Shown piece by piece: positions 32,527 to 43,912 of a DNA stretch of 64,000 nt; positions within the stretch are counted from its first letter, which is position 1; each line of letters starts with the position of its first letter. The DNA comes from Oegoconia quadripuncta. Its lineage: Eukaryota; Arthropoda; Insecta; Lepidoptera; Autostichidae. The stretch is from positions 19,841,124 through 19,905,123 of the forward strand of contig OX438741.1 of assembly GCA_949316235.1 (NCBI GenBank), in the 5' to 3' direction. A model generated the notes under the pieces. The model did not search any database, was not told the origin of the DNA, and saw only the letters and a list, made by a program, of their open reading frames with translations. The translations under genes and the position numbers were made by a program.

Positions 32527-33073
32527 TCTACGTGCCGAAACCATGCAGCACATATAATATTATATTCAATAACACTATTTATAGCGCTAGGAGTAGATGT
32601 CTAAATGTTGCAATATTTGGCTGTATATTCTGTTTCCCAATAGACATAGCCAATGTCTGACATAATAGATTCATTGTTTGTTTACAAACACCGTACTGTA
32701 TCGGACATGAGTGCGTATCAATCAATATGGACCCTTTGTTCTGGTTCGCTTTAGACGTCACATTCAATAGTTGCTTTCAAATGATTACTGCAAAGCATTT
32801 CTCCGCTCTAACGCAAGGTCAATAAAGACATATATATTTAGACCTTACTGTCACCTCTTATGGCAGTATTATCTGCTACGTAGCACAGCAAACTAGACGA
32901 AATAACTCATTATTTAAGCCGTAATCTGAGGCTTTTATACGGTTCCTCGTACGTAATATTATTTTTGAGAACGTGATCTGGCCACTACCGTGCACTTCTA
33001 TTAATTCGGATTGATGTACATTAGTTTACAGGTCCGCCAATTCCGGCCTAAATAAAAAAGTTTTACATTTTTA
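32527..33073. other. Mostly unassigned
   Basis: Includes the partner of 21035-21086 at 32965-33005, otherwise AT-rich with no coding frame. Confidence 0.35.
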
Positions 33074-33426
33074 TAACTTGTTTGGTGTAGTGGTTAACAA
33101 CTCTAGCCACTATACCATAAGGTTGCCTCAATCACACCTGATGTTAAGTGAAGACGAGGTCGAAGGTGTAAGCGTACTGACCCGGAAACCCCAACACATT
33201 TGGGGGACTGGCTATCTTATCTCTGACATCTGGAACACAACAATGCTATTAACATTGCTGCTTGGCGGCAGATTTAGATAAGATGGTGGTAGCTAGCCAG
33301 GCGAACATTTAAAATGCCCTACCACCAACCAAACCGAGTACTTAAACATGTACTCCGCTGGGGATCGAACCCGCGACCTCCGAATTGTAAACCCAATGTT
33401 GTTTATATTGAGCCACGGTGGCGGTT
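33074..33426. mobile_element. SINE-B head fused to inverted SINE-A
   Basis: 33074-33125 is a plus-strand SINE-B head through 'ctataccataaggttg', stopping just before box B. At 33126 it meets a minus-strand SINE-A ('cctcaatcacacctgatg') that runs to its head at 33426 but lacks its last ~20 nt and poly-A. Box B of SINE-A is intact near 33359-33375. Confidence 0.85.
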
Positions 33427-33625
33427 GAAGTTGAGAGTGACGAATATGGATGTCGATGGTTGGAAAGGTAGAGGAAGACCACGGAAAAGATGGATGGATT
33501 GTGTGAAGATATGAACGAAAAGGGCGTAAATAATGAGGTAACGGCTAATAGAGGATATTGGAAGAAAAAGCCGTACTACGCCGACCACAAATAAATTGAG
33601 ACTAGGACAAGAAGATGATGACCCT
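33427..33625 (+). pseudogene. LINE-beta ORF2 C-terminus
   Basis: Reads VTNMDVDGWKGRGRPRKRWM then DCVKI and a stop. A shifted continuation includes 'gaagaaaaagccgtactacg' where CADPT would be, and 'aagatgatgac' as the 3' tail. Inserted against the head of the SINE-A at 33126-33426. Confidence 0.75.
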
Positions 33626-34369
33626 CTCCCAGTGCTGTGCCCCACCAGTGGGGACAGACCGCCAGGGAATATGCTACCAGTTTTCAACAAATCGCTTTTG
33701 ATGTCAGCAACTACGCAATAATTCAAATATCTGCACAAAAACTTAGCAAGTCAGATTTTGGGTAAGGTTTACAAAGGCGGTAAAAAAAATATTACAGAGT
33801 GTTTCCTTTTTGGCACAAAAGCGTCACTTCCCCCGATCCGGTGTGTAACGACATTTTTACAGTGGTCGTAAAAATGCGGGATCACCCCTTAAAATCCCCA
33901 TCATTATGGTGTTTAAAACTCATGAATTATACATTTAATGCCTAAAGAAATAAGGTTGAAAATTGCAAGGTAACGCGCTAGAAGCTTGAATAGACGATGA
34001 TTGACAAGATTGCTGTAACAATGTGGAGTTTCAGATATTCCATCTTAATAACAGCATTAAGTGGCATCTGCTATCTTTTCTCTTAAAAGGACGACGCAGG
34101 TAATCGAAAATATTGTTCTTCCCAATGGAAATGGGGCGTGGCCAAGATTAGTGTGGTGAGTTCTATGAAAAATTGTAAACAACGCAATGGATTAGATTTA
34201 CTTGTCCTACTTTTTAACCGACTTCAAAAAAGGAGGAGGTTATCATCTTTTTGACTCGACCTTGCGACACCGACAATTAGATGGCAAACACAATATTTAC
34301 TTTTTGCATGTGTCTCGACTGTGTAAAACTTGTACCTGATTGTTTGTATCATAAAAATGGGTTTAAATA
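33626..34369. other. No gene recognised
   Basis: 33630-33665 ('ccccaccagtggggacag') is a small inverted word. 34217-34245 ('aaccgacttcaaaaaagga') is a common insect retroelement terminus word without a body. Confidence 0.35.
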
Positions 34370-34491
34370 AATTTCTCTTTCATTTGGGTTATTATTATTA
34401 TTATTAAATTCTTTATTGCACACAAAAATTATATATTTCTTCAATGTTTGTTACCTCAGAGCTCATTCAGTTATAAACCGATTCGGAAAAT
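34370..34491 (-). mobile_element. Retroelement 3' end with ATT tail
   Basis: (TTA)n at 34388-34405, then 'aattctttattgcacacaa' (AATAAAG complement). Body not identifiable. Confidence 0.4.
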
Positions 34492-34766
34492 TGGTGATTG
34501 GTTGCGCCCTGTGCCCCGCCACCCGCCACCCCCTTTGGCGTCATCCATATCAATGGGACGTTACCTGTTTTTTCTCATTGATAAAATAAGGTACAATCGA
34601 AATGAAGTAAGTTTTTTAATGTGTATTTTCATTTACACTTACATTTAATTTTTTTACTCGGATACAACATTTTTAAGGATAGTTTTTTTTTAATGAATAT
34701 ATTATTTTATTGTCATGTACGTGCAATTGCCAAAGTTTGTCGTGTTAACTTTGTTAGACCTTATAT
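34492..34766 (-). mobile_element. MITE-1 partial copy (inverted)
   Basis: The reverse complement of 2541-2805: 'attggttgcgccctgtgcc', 'tctcattgataaaataaggt', 'catgtacgtgcaattgcc' and the terminal 'ttaactttgttagacctta'. The GC-rich half and the second inverted repeat are absent. Confidence 0.75.
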
Positions 34767-35440
34767 TTTCGTTAATTTTAATGGTTGTTTTTTGCTTCAT
34801 AGGGTTTACCACCAGGGTCGTCCGATATAAATTTGATTAAGGTCTGATGATGCGCTCCGGAATATTATCTATCGCAGATACCTGCCAGTAGGCAGAGTTA
34901 TTACTGTTGCTTATGCGACAGGTGATAGATGTGTGATTAACAATAATTATTTCATCTCATCTATTCGAAAAACGATGGTTCGTTCCTCAATAAGTGCGCC
35001 CAAAGTAGGTCTTTTCTCCAAGAGACGTGGAATAAAAGAGTATTGAATTTGGAAAATAGAACATGATTAATGTTTCTTAAATAGACTTAATATATAGGTA
35101 CTTCGTAGTTTCTTGGCACAATTCTAAGAGATTCTACTAAAGAGATCGAACTAAAATATTGTATGAAAAAAGTAATAGATGCTGACCGACTGCCGCCGCC
35201 TTAACTAAAAAAAAAACTAAAAAAAGGCGCGCGAACTACGCACGGAATTTGTTCACATTTTAACATTACATAGTTTGTAAAAATAATAATTAATATATTT
35301 ACATAATAAGCTCTTCCTGTTTTTTTTTCTCATAGAGGGAGACGAAATGTAGTGTAACAATTATTATTTACCTCAGGCGATGTACATTAAATCCCTTTCT
35401 ATACTCAGGATTCTATTTAAATATAATATAAATATAAAAT
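34767..35440. other. No gene recognised
   Basis: AT-rich; 'actaaaaaaaaaactaaaaaa' low-complexity stretch at 35205-35225. Confidence 0.35.
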
Positions 35441-35697
35441 CCTTGGACATGCACACAATGCCGTCTAGTTCCACTTTAAGCAACTATAGGCTTGTGTTGT
35501 GGATACCAGATGGTTGATATACTACATAAATCATTTTTTTATTGGTAAATAAATACTTATTATAAATGAAAACATCCATAACTCGGGTACACATGTCCGT
35601 ATTCATCATACAAACATATGCCCCTAGCGGGATTCGAACCCGAGACCTTTTGGTGTAGTGGTCAGAGTTTCTAACCACTACACGAAACAGGTCGTCA
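35441..35697 (-). mobile_element. SINE-B, near full length
   Basis: Minus strand: 'aattgacgacctgtttcgtg' start, box A in 'tagtggttagaaactctgac', box B complement 'gggattcgaaccc' at 35629-35641, then body and 3' part. The 64-codon frame 35484-35678 is SINE-derived. Confidence 0.9.
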
Positions 35698-36611
35698 ATT
35701 CAGAATCCTTTGTTCCGCTCTGAATTCAAAATAGTGCCCTCAACGTACAAATAATATTTTGCTCCCTTGCTAACGAATCTACTATTCGTTATTCGTTAGT
35801 TTGTTATTTTCTATTTATCCAAAGTTAATTTACACAAGTTCTAAGAATTGCTAATAATAAACTAAGCATTTCATGTTAAAATATGCTAATAAACATTATA
35901 ACAAAATATAATAACGACATCCAAATATACAATTATTTCTTCACGTATTTTTAATTGGTGACTAACTTAACGTGCCGTCACTTCAAGCAGCGCAATATAA
36001 ATTTTAGAATATCTCGCAGAAGTTAGGCGGAACAGGACAAGCTAAATTTTGCACAGAACAAACAAAACAACTGGGTAAATAGAACGCTTCTGCCCATTAG
36101 CTGTCGCTGCCTCGACACCTCATTTTTACGATTATTCCGAAAGTGCTGTAAAGTTCCGTGATAATGGAGCGGTTTGAGTCACAAGTGATAGCGGGGCGTG
36201 AATCAATTGTTTCTATTCAATTTCAAAACATCTAAAAGTTTTATTTCATAAATTATAAGAATAGCATTTGAAATCGTCGTGACATACAATTATCGCTCAT
36301 TCACTAGGCAGTCTCCCCAGAGAACAACGATCAAGAAACTTGCTCTTTTTAAATAAGTATTTATACAATTTATACAACTATTTATACAAACATCATAAAC
36401 GTTTAATGCCTAATCAATATCCAACGTTTAACTGTCAAAATAAACAGAAATGACCACGTGATAGGGGGTGAGCCCATCGCCATTGAATCGCAAGTCCATA
36501 GATGTTTTATAGGGTAAAGTCGCTTTTTGCAACACCCATAGGAAGATACGGGTTGGTCTTTTGACGTGTCGAAACCACAGCAAATATAAATTCGTAGAGT
36601 CGACAATATTT
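35698..36611. other. Unassigned; short rep-K fragment
   Basis: 36285-36355 ('atcgctcattcactaggcag', 'cgatcaagaaacttgctc') resembles rep-K at 27410-27460. Frames at 36403-36634 have no domain. Confidence 0.35.
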
Positions 36612-36720
36612 CTGATATATCTAGGTAAAGCCATTAGATACTATGGATACTAGATAATAAACTAAAATTTATAAATGACCATCCACGACTCCGGTGCAAA
36701 TTTTCGCCTTTATCACAAAA
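36612..36720 (-). mobile_element. SINE-C remnant
   Basis: 'actatggatactagataata' and 'aatgaccatccacgactcc' with 'gtgcaaattttcg' is a worn complement of the SINE-C body. Confidence 0.4.
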
Positions 36721-37328
36721 ACATTTATCCTTAGCAGGGTTTAGCTTGTTATTATTTATGAGCCTTAAATTTATTTCATATGCACGTATTATGCACAGAA
36801 ATTTAAGGATGTTGATGATGGTGACAAAGGAACAAACAAATTGGAAACGATTGCACGACGGTAACGGTTGCTAATTTTGTTGTCCATACTAAGGAGGGCA
36901 CGAGCGGCAAGCAGCAAGACGATCGGGAGGGTAATCGATTCTGTGCAAGTCTCAAGTTGATTTCTGCTCGCAGTTCCATTAGTTAGGTGGTCGATAACAA
37001 GTTTCAATAAGCTACCATAATAAAAGTTTTGTTAAAGCAACTTGATGGAGAAATTTATTTTTCCAAAGTATTGTCACAGAACGAAACTGCTTCAAACATC
37101 GCTCGCAACTAATTCCTTGGACCATTCTGAAGGGTGGACTTGAATTATAAATCAAGAGGACAGAGATACACCTGGGACGCTGGACTTTCTCTTTATAATA
37201 ATGTCCCATGTTACAACACTTTAGTTTGAACCAGGTTGATGTAAATGGCTGTGCTGAAATGATAGTCGTAATTGGATTTAATTTAATTTTTATATAGGTA
37301 CATGGAATTTGCGGCGACATCCCAATGA
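36721..37328. other. No gene recognised
   Basis: 36789-37007 (minus) and 37012-37320 (minus) are open for 72 and 102 codons and somewhat GC-richer at 36880-36970, but show no domain or exon signals I can defend. Confidence 0.35.
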
Positions 37329-37430
37329 ATTAGTATGCTGAAGCGGCAGTTGACTGGCCACATCTGTGGCAGAGCCGACGACCGTTGAAGTAAACGTGTT
37401 CTGGAATGAAATAACGGGGACCTGAATGAT
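37329..37430 (+). pseudogene. LINE-gamma ORF2 fragment
   Basis: MLKRQLTGHICGRADDR, then a stop where W is expected, then SKRVLE. Same block order as KLKWQW...TDGRWGIKVLEW at 16870. A 'gaatgatgatt' tail follows. Confidence 0.6.
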
Positions 37431-38504
37431 GATTGGATATATTTTCATGTGATAGAAACTAGATAGAAATAATAGTATTAGAAAATGATCTATATTTAAA
37501 GTGAAATTCGACATAGTTATATAATATATTTACTAGCTTACCTCAGCTAGTTCGTCCGCGTACATCACCAGAATTTTTGACACGATAGATCATAGTAAAA
37601 AGAAAGGAATTATGGCGCGTTTTAAAATAGTACCGCTAGCACCATCTAGACATTTCGTAGCTGTCGGAATATTTCGTTGTTTTTAGACAGAATTATGAAA
37701 AATTCTGTTATGTAAAATGTATTTATGTCCATTTGTGTGGAATGAGTATTCCATGAGTGGAATTTCAAAAACGCCTTCTTTGTTCGCCTATAAGTCACCC
37801 GAGGAAAACGTTTGCGTTTCATAAACAACGGTTTGAGTTGTGTGATGACTTCTGGGTGGGTCATATTTATATCGCCTAATTATATATTTTTTTGCAATTA
37901 TGTAAATTTACTTTCTATTCGTTTATTATGTACAAGTACTGTTTAACCTTTAGGCAGTACAAACACAAACCACTTCCCTCAAAGAGCTTTCCACCAATAA
38001 AACTTCAGATTATTATCCCCAACTTTATTCTAAACATCAAAGGTCCCATTCAAAGGAACTTTTCTTTCAATAGCTACTTGAATACTTGTGAAATAACTGG
38101 AATAAGCGAATGAATAAAGGTAGGAATTCCATTCATAGCAATAGAAATTGTTATACTTCAATAACAGCAGTTGATTATGACATCGGATTATGTAGGCAGG
38201 CTGTTTCTTTTGAGTTGTCTAGGTGGCAACACATGTATGATCCCTACGTATAAGGTCGATAGACCTATGTCCTCAACATCACCACCTTACCTGTTCCTCT
38301 TCGGAGTATAATTTATACCGCCTCCATGGCATAATGAAACTATCAGAGATGACAATGAAACGCTTTCTAATCTATGAAAGCATACGTGCAAATGGGCTTT
38401 ACTGCGAAAAATTGTTGTCAGTTATGAGAACTGTATGTCAAGTTTGATGGCGGTTAAAAGTAATATAATACGTGTTTTGTTGTGAGCATAAACAGATTAT
38501 AAGT
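37431..38504. other. No gene recognised
   Basis: Frames at 37290-38113 are AT-rich chance frames. 37535-37580 has a rep-R-like 'ctagcttacctcagctag' start. Confidence 0.35.
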
Positions 38505-38745
38505 GCAGAGATTTTATATTTTAATCTTTTGTCAATTGTGTTCCTATAACAGTGATGTTTTGTTAACGTATAGTTCTATATTTATAAGTATCGCTCTTTG
38601 TCTGCAATAAAAAACTTATAATACGTTTTTCCTTCCAAGGGTTTGCTGGAAGAAATCTCTTACAGAGATTCGTGTATTGTAATTACTATCCTATGTTTGT
38701 TCAATCTATGTATATACTTGTGTATGTTGTTGAAATTAAAGTGAA
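38505..38745 (+). mobile_element. Retroelement 3' UTR, inverted twin of 13380-13610
   Basis: 'gtgttcctataacagtgatg', 'agtatcgctctttgtctgc', 'tttgctggaagaaatctctt' and 'cctatgtttgttcaatctatg' in the same order as the minus strand at 13610-13380. Confidence 0.65.
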
Positions 38746-38949
38746 TCAATTAAATAGATTTACAAATGTGAAGTCGCGGGTCTGATTCGAAACGGGGTAA
38801 ATATTTAGTATCCACTCGATTTGATATATTTTCTCCGCAAGATCACAAATAGTTTTAGTGCAGTATACTATAAGCTTAGATTAATACAAAGATGTAATAA
38901 TCCACTACTATGGAAACCTACTACTACTTATGAAAAGTGAGTACAACTA

Positions 38950-39095
38950 ATTGGTGTCGATTCGGATGTACACCAACTAAACTAAAACCAGTTTTGGAGT
39001 GTTGCCGTCGCATCGTACTGTTCCAGGGAGAAAGAGACAGTACTACTTTAAAACCGGTTTTAGTTTAGTTGGTGTACATCCGAATCGACACCATT
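38950..39095. mobile_element. MITE-2, complete palindromic copy
   Basis: Ends 'ttggtgtcgattcggatg' and 'catccgaatcgacaccatt'; core 'gcatcgtactgttccaggg' with 'ccagttttgga'. Not followed by the LINE-epsilon tail, unlike the other two complete copies. Confidence 0.8.
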
Positions 39096-39329
39096 ATCAG
39101 TAATTTTAAAGCAAATTCCATCTTCCATTTAACATCAAACCATTGAGGACAGCATATATTTTGTGGTTAATAAAATCGATCCTTCCAAATTGAAGTCATT
39201 TACCTAAGTGTGATCGTTTGACTGATCGTCGATTTTCCTAAATGATTATTACACGCGATGAAAATTGAGTGAACATAAAGCCAGAGCCATCGGTTCAATT
39301 ACCCACATAATGGATGTGCACTTACAATA

Positions 39330-39690
39330 AAAAAATCCGGCCAAGTGCGTATTTGAGCACGCGCAGTGTAGGGTTCCATTGTGAAAATAGGTATGTCGCA
39401 GGCAGATTGTCGAATCATCCTTTTCTTGAAATGCCTAGGAGGATCGTAAATTATAACGGACATTTCATTGACGACCGATTGATGTAGTGGATAGTGAACT
39501 TATCAGCGAAACACTTATTAACAGGTATTTGTATTGATCATAATAACGAAGGACATGCTAATTGTGTAATTTAGCAAATTATATCATTCATAACACTGTG
39601 GCAAAACAGCACGCCATTGAGACGGACAGACGGACATCAATGTCAAACAACAATATGCTATAATGTTTTCAGTTTTTCATATTTAACTAC
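39330..39690 (+). repeat. rep-O repeat carrying a SINE-C fragment
   Basis: 'aaatccggccaagtgcgta', 'cgcgcagtgtagggttcc', then 'gagacggacagacggacatc' and 'actacggaatcctag' match a very common lepidopteran repeat style (recalled). A SINE-C head ('cgattgatgtagtggatag', 39470-39518) sits inside it. Confidence 0.5.
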
Positions 39691-39879
39691 GGAATCCTAG
39701 ATAATGTCGTGAAGTGACGGAACAGTGAGTACCTTTTAAGTACATCGATCGGTTGTCTAATGAAGATTTTACATTAGAGTGTTTGGTTTTTTTACTGACA
39801 CCATTTACATGGTTGGGTCGGGATAGGTAGCTTTATTAAAATGCTGCATTGAAAGCAACACGGTATATTATTCTATGGA

Positions 39880-40265
39880 AGTATATTAGCGACGTCAAAC
39901 TCGGCGCTCCTTTTTACGGCTTAAGGGTCTATTAGGCCTGGCTTGGTTTAAGACCAGGCTAGTCTTATCAACAAAACATTAGGTATTCATCACAACCATG
40001 TGACATCCACTGAACATATAACCTCCCTCATAGATTTCCAAAGCGACCGCTTGAAAGCGACCTTCATCCAGCAACTTTCCGCGACCTTCAACAGGTACTA
40101 CATTGGGGTCCTGGTCTTTTCCTCCTATGGGCTCATTAGCCATCGCCAATCTCGGGGGGCTATAGGCCAGTGACGCTACCGTATATGACTGTACCAAGAT
40201 GTCAAAAACCCTCTTCGTATCCATTAGTCGCCTTGAACGCCACCCACGGGATGTAATATTGGTTC
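39880..40265 (-). repeat. Unclassified element fragment with open frame
   Basis: On the minus strand an 81-codon frame (40224-39979) contains EGRGKLLDEGRFQAVALEIY, followed by a 'gcctggt...accaggc' hairpin (39939-39965) and 'ctaatagacccttaagccg'. The mixed coding-like/GC-rich character and hairpin suggest a decayed mobile element; family unknown. Confidence 0.35.
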
Positions 40266-40757
40266 TATTCTACTGTGCGGGAAACCACGCGGATAAGCAT
40301 TCACTTTGTTATTATTCACAAAATTGAAACACTGATGGCACATTAAATAAACAAATACACACTTCAAACAAACCACTCGTTTCCCTATCATCAGGCTGCA
40401 GATGCACTATAAATATATACACCCTCATACACAAACACATACTCGCACACACACATACATAACAAATTAGTTTTTACATTTTTATTTCATTCTTATTTTA
40501 TAATCTATTTCACCTTCACCTTAATTGGACAAATATTTGACATTTAGTTATTGAAGAGCGGAACATCCTAACACAGGTATTTTATACTTAAAAGGAGACC
40601 CCCGATACCTCGTTGTTATATGAAGGTACTGAAATAAACATTTTTCATTTTTCATAATAAAAAAGTAACATAAAATTACGTAAATATTTTAGGAAGAAAC
40701 ATAATACTTTGGGTGATAGGTAATGAAATAAAATATAACTAGTGTTTATACATATAT
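40266..40757. other. No gene recognised
   Basis: Contains an impure CA-rich stretch at 40420-40460. Confidence 0.4.
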
Positions 40758-40863
40758 ATGCTTACGCCTGTTTCCCATTGGGATAGGCAGAGACTATTGA
40801 TTTCCACTTGCAATAATCATGACATACTAGTGCTTCTTCTACTCTCATCAAATGCTTCATACC
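40758..40863 (+). repeat. rep-D copy, truncated
   Basis: 'acgcctgtttcccattggga' and 'taggcagagactattgattt', then 'ccacttgcaataatc'. Confidence 0.6.
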
Positions 40864-40921
40864 CCGGAATAAGACTATAAGTTATTCCACGCAAGCGAAG
40901 CCGCGGGCGGAAAGCTAGTAT
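40864..40921 (-). mobile_element. rep-R 5' fragment
   Basis: 'ttattccacgcaagcgaag' and 'ccgcgggcggaaagctagta' is the complement of the rep-R start at 27978. Confidence 0.55.
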
Positions 40922-41629
40922 TTTATATTTTCGAAATATACATTAGTTTTGAAATGAAAAGGAAATTCCTATACTTTTTGAGCGGTATAGACGTATGTTG
41001 TTTATTTAATAGGTATTTAGATATGCAAGTTTCAGTTACCAGCTCATTCGTACTAATAATTTTTGAGATAACTAATCCCGGCACAAAGATGTAGAGATAA
41101 GATATATTATTTTCAATTAACATCAGAACATTAAGTATCTTCATCGATATCCTTATCGCTAACGTTAACCAACGATATCGGCGTAATTCCATAATAGAGC
41201 CCCTGGGGTCCAATTTATAAACTAGAAGTACAATTCTAAGTACAATATTAATGAAAGCGTAGAGCTGGGGAAAAGAGTTATTTTTTAATCACAGTGTCTG
41301 TTGTTCCGGCTGCATGGAAATCACAGTGATAAATCAGCGTGACTTTGTCATGCACAAACTAGAACCAACGTTATGACTTATAAACAGAATACACCGATCT
41401 TAAAAGTCTTATCTTATCTTAATATCTTTATTGTACACAAAATCGTTACAGAAATATGCATTGTATATAGTATAAAGTCAGTATAGAACACATTTTCAAA
41501 ATATCGATTTTAAAAGAAAATATTGCATTTTTCCTGTTACTATGAAATTTAGTTGTTCTAATATTTTTCGAAAATATTCAACACTAACTTTTTAAATCTA
41601 TGTACGTGCTTTATGCTTATAAAGTTTCA
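40922..41629. other. Mostly unassigned; retroelement terminus at 41402-41470
   Basis: 'ttatcttatcttaatatctt' and 'tattgtacacaaaatcg' (41406-41446) is a minus-strand AATAAAG-type end. The 96-codon frame 40923-41213 has no domain. Confidence 0.35.
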
Positions 41630-41842
41630 TTTTTTTTATGATTAACTGGATACGTGTTTGACCACAATCTCACCTGATGGAAAGTAACGATGTGGCCGAA
41701 GATGAATCACGCGATCTCAGTAGATGCCTATTCACCCTGCTCTTGAAGATCCCAAGGTTGTAGGTTTTAGGAAAGACTGATGCTGGAAGGGAGTTCCATG
41801 CCTTGGCTGTTTGCATTATGAATGAAGAGTCGAACCGCTTTG
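41630..41842 (-). mobile_element. LINE-alpha C-terminus and 3' end
   Basis: Minus strand: 'aagcggttcgactcttcatt', 'cataatgcaaacagcca', 'tggaactcccttccagcatc', 'acaaccttgggatcttcaag', then the UTR 'catcaggtgagattgtggtc' and poly-A. Best-preserved copy of the tail that resembles SINE-A. Confidence 0.82.
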
Positions 41843-42098
41843 TTTTTTATATATTTCAAGTTTGGTGGCATGTTTGCAAGTTTTGGTGGACAATTTAAAT
41901 TTTGGTGGTCAGGTTTAAATTTTGGTGGCTTCACAAAATTTTTCCTTCAAATAATTTAATAGCTAGTGGGGTTACACAGTTGCCAATTACATAACTATTA
42001 AGAAAATGCTTTTAAACTTAATGTCTGTAGTATAGTTCCGTAAAAAACGTTGAAAAAAATTCGCCACCAAAATTGACGAAAATTTCCACTTGTTGAAA
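41843..42098. other. Short direct repeats
   Basis: 41860-41940 repeats 'aattttggtgg' and 'aagtttggtgg' four to five times, a small degenerate tandem. Confidence 0.45.
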
Positions 42099-42420
42099 TC
42101 GACCCATACACAATGCCTAAGTGGTACCTAATTCCACCGATAGAACTGACGTCGTCGCCGATTAGCGAAGTTAAGCAATGTCGGGGTGGATAGTCATTGG
42201 ATGGGTGACAAGTCTCATTTAAATACGATTGTTTCCGTATTTTGGAGGGCAAGTTAAATAGTCAGTCCCAGTTGTTTTAAATTGAAGACAGTCGTTAAGA
42301 CATGTTGGTGGAATAAGGTGCGGCTTTAAAACACAGACTGTCGGTGGTCACTAGTCTGACAGAAATCCACTAATCCACAGTGAGCCCGCGCGATGCAGAT
42401 TATGGCCCATTATCACATCG
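42099..42420 (+). mobile_element. 5S-rRNA-derived SINE (SINE3-like)
   Basis: 42099-42225 aligns in order with insect 5S rRNA: 'cgacccatacaca', then 'gtcgtcgccgattagcgaag', 'ttaagcaatgtcgggg', 'tggatagtcattggatggg' and 'tgaca'. The 5S internal promoter (A box around 'cgaagttaagcaatgtcgg', then GGATGGG and TGAC for the C box) is recognisable. Downstream, 'tattttggagggcaagtta', 'aatagtcagtcccagttg' and 'ttaaaacacagactgtcgg' form a non-5S body, so this is not a 5S gene. The 3' limit is uncertain. Confidence 0.65.
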
Positions 42421-42461
42421 ACATGTTATGAGAAGTGATGTAATGTATTTTACTAAGAGAG

Positions 42462-42801
42462 TTTTTTTTTATGCACAACGGGTTGGTACTTGACCTCAAT
42501 CACACCTGATGTTAAGTGAATATGGGGTCGAATGTGGAAGCGTACTGACACATTTGAGGAGTCCCCCAAAGTCTCAGCCAGTCGGCTACCTAATCTTTGA
42601 CAACCGGAACACAACAATGTTATTAACATTGTTGCTTGCCGGCAGATTTAGATAGGATGGTGGTAGCTAGCCAAGCGGACATTTAAAATGCCCTACCACC
42701 AACCAAACCGAGTACTTAAAACATGTATCCCGCTGGGGATCGATTCCGCGATCTCCGAATCGTAAACCCAATGATGTTTACTTTGAGCCACGGAGGCGGT
42801 T
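42462..42801 (-). mobile_element. SINE-A, full length
   Basis: T run at 42462-42470, tail, body and head to 'ccacggaggcggtt'. Box B complement reads 'ggggatcgattccgcg', with two substitutions. A short rearrangement near 42555-42590 ('aggagtcccccaaagtctc'). Confidence 0.9.
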
Positions 42802-43595
42802 GATGCTTCGTGCGAATGTTCGGTATGTTAACTACATACATGTTCATTAGAATCGGTTTGCTTAATTCGAAAAATTTGGACTATGAAAGTGTGTAGCAGC
42901 TCCTAAGAGCGTATCCAATTGGCCGTTATAATAGGAAGATTATTATAGTAATCGGTTACGATAGAATTGTACACGTTACTTGTTAGTTGTAAATAGTTTG
43001 TGAATTGGCCTCAGATGGGGTATAACGTAATATAGTCGATATCGTTTTCACTTACGTACTGACGTGTGATTGGTTGGGTCATTGCTCGCTGAATAATTTG
43101 ATGTTTTCTCATTGGTCAATGTTTGCGATGACGTTACCGCTGAAGTTGCATAATTTTGTGTAATTGAAGCTAAACGCCAACCCGTTGTACATAAAGGATT
43201 CCATTTTCAAAGCAAACTGTAACATTTGTTTTCACAAAATCTGCGTGTATATTTTTTTAAATGCTCTTAAAGTCAAGCGATTGAACAAACAACTTTCAAA
43301 CAAGTTTTTTGGTTCTTTGTGCGAACTTCTCCTTTGTGACCTATTCATTTCACACACTTCTATGAAACCTTAAAAAACCACGCGCGTACGCAGTTACCGA
43401 GGAGTATAATGTAGCTATTTGTATATCTTATTTTGTCAGTCATTTTATTTGAATTAAACATCAATAATTCTTTTTTTGCAGTCGGGTAAAAATCTTTTAA
43501 TTATTTTTTATGCTTTAGTGTTATTGTTACATTAAATAAATGTGTTATCTAAGAGAATACGATCCTGTTTCTTTGATGAAGTAATAATTAATTAT
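42802..43595. other. No gene recognised
   Basis: 43075-43125 has two 'gattggttggg/cattggtcaatg' CCAAT-like words. 43180-43195 repeats the SINE-A terminus word 'caacccgttgtacataaa' without a body. No coding frame with a domain. Confidence 0.35.
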
Positions 43596-43763
43596 TCTTT
43601 TTATATGCACAACGGGCACTTGACTTCAATTACACTTGATATTAAGTGAAGATGAGGTCGATTATGGAAGCATACTGACTCGGAAATCCCAACATATTTG
43701 GGGGACTGGCTATCTTAACTCTGAGAACCGGAACACAACAATGCTATTGGCGGCAGATTTAGT
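43596..43763 (-). mobile_element. SINE-A tail and part of body
   Basis: 'atgcacaacgggcacttgac', 'gatattaagtgaagatgagg', then a deletion joining 'caatgctatt' to 'ggcggcagatttag'. Head absent. Confidence 0.8.
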
Positions 43764-43878
43764 CATTTATTGTAATACTAATGGTGATTGTTTTGGGATA
43801 TTATGGAACCGACTTAGTCACATTGTGACTCAAAGTTCCAAAATAAAGAGGGATTTTTTTTTTAACTAATCACGTCAC

Positions 43879-43912
43879 CGACTTGAGACGAACGGTGATT
43901 CGTCTCAAGTCG
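43879..43912. repeat. 14-bp perfect hairpin
   Basis: 'cgacttgagacgaa' (43879-43892) and 'ttcgtctcaagtcg' (43899-43912) are exact complements around the loop 'cggtga'. It could be a Helitron-type terminal hairpin, but no CTRR end at the expected distance is seen. Confidence 0.7.

Noticed and set aside
36789..37320. Two adjacent minus-strand frames that could be exons
   Set aside because: No recognisable domain and no convincing splice signals; composition only slightly GC-richer.
42151..42216. 5S rRNA gene
   Set aside because: Diverged at many positions and joined to a non-5S body; not a functional 5S gene.
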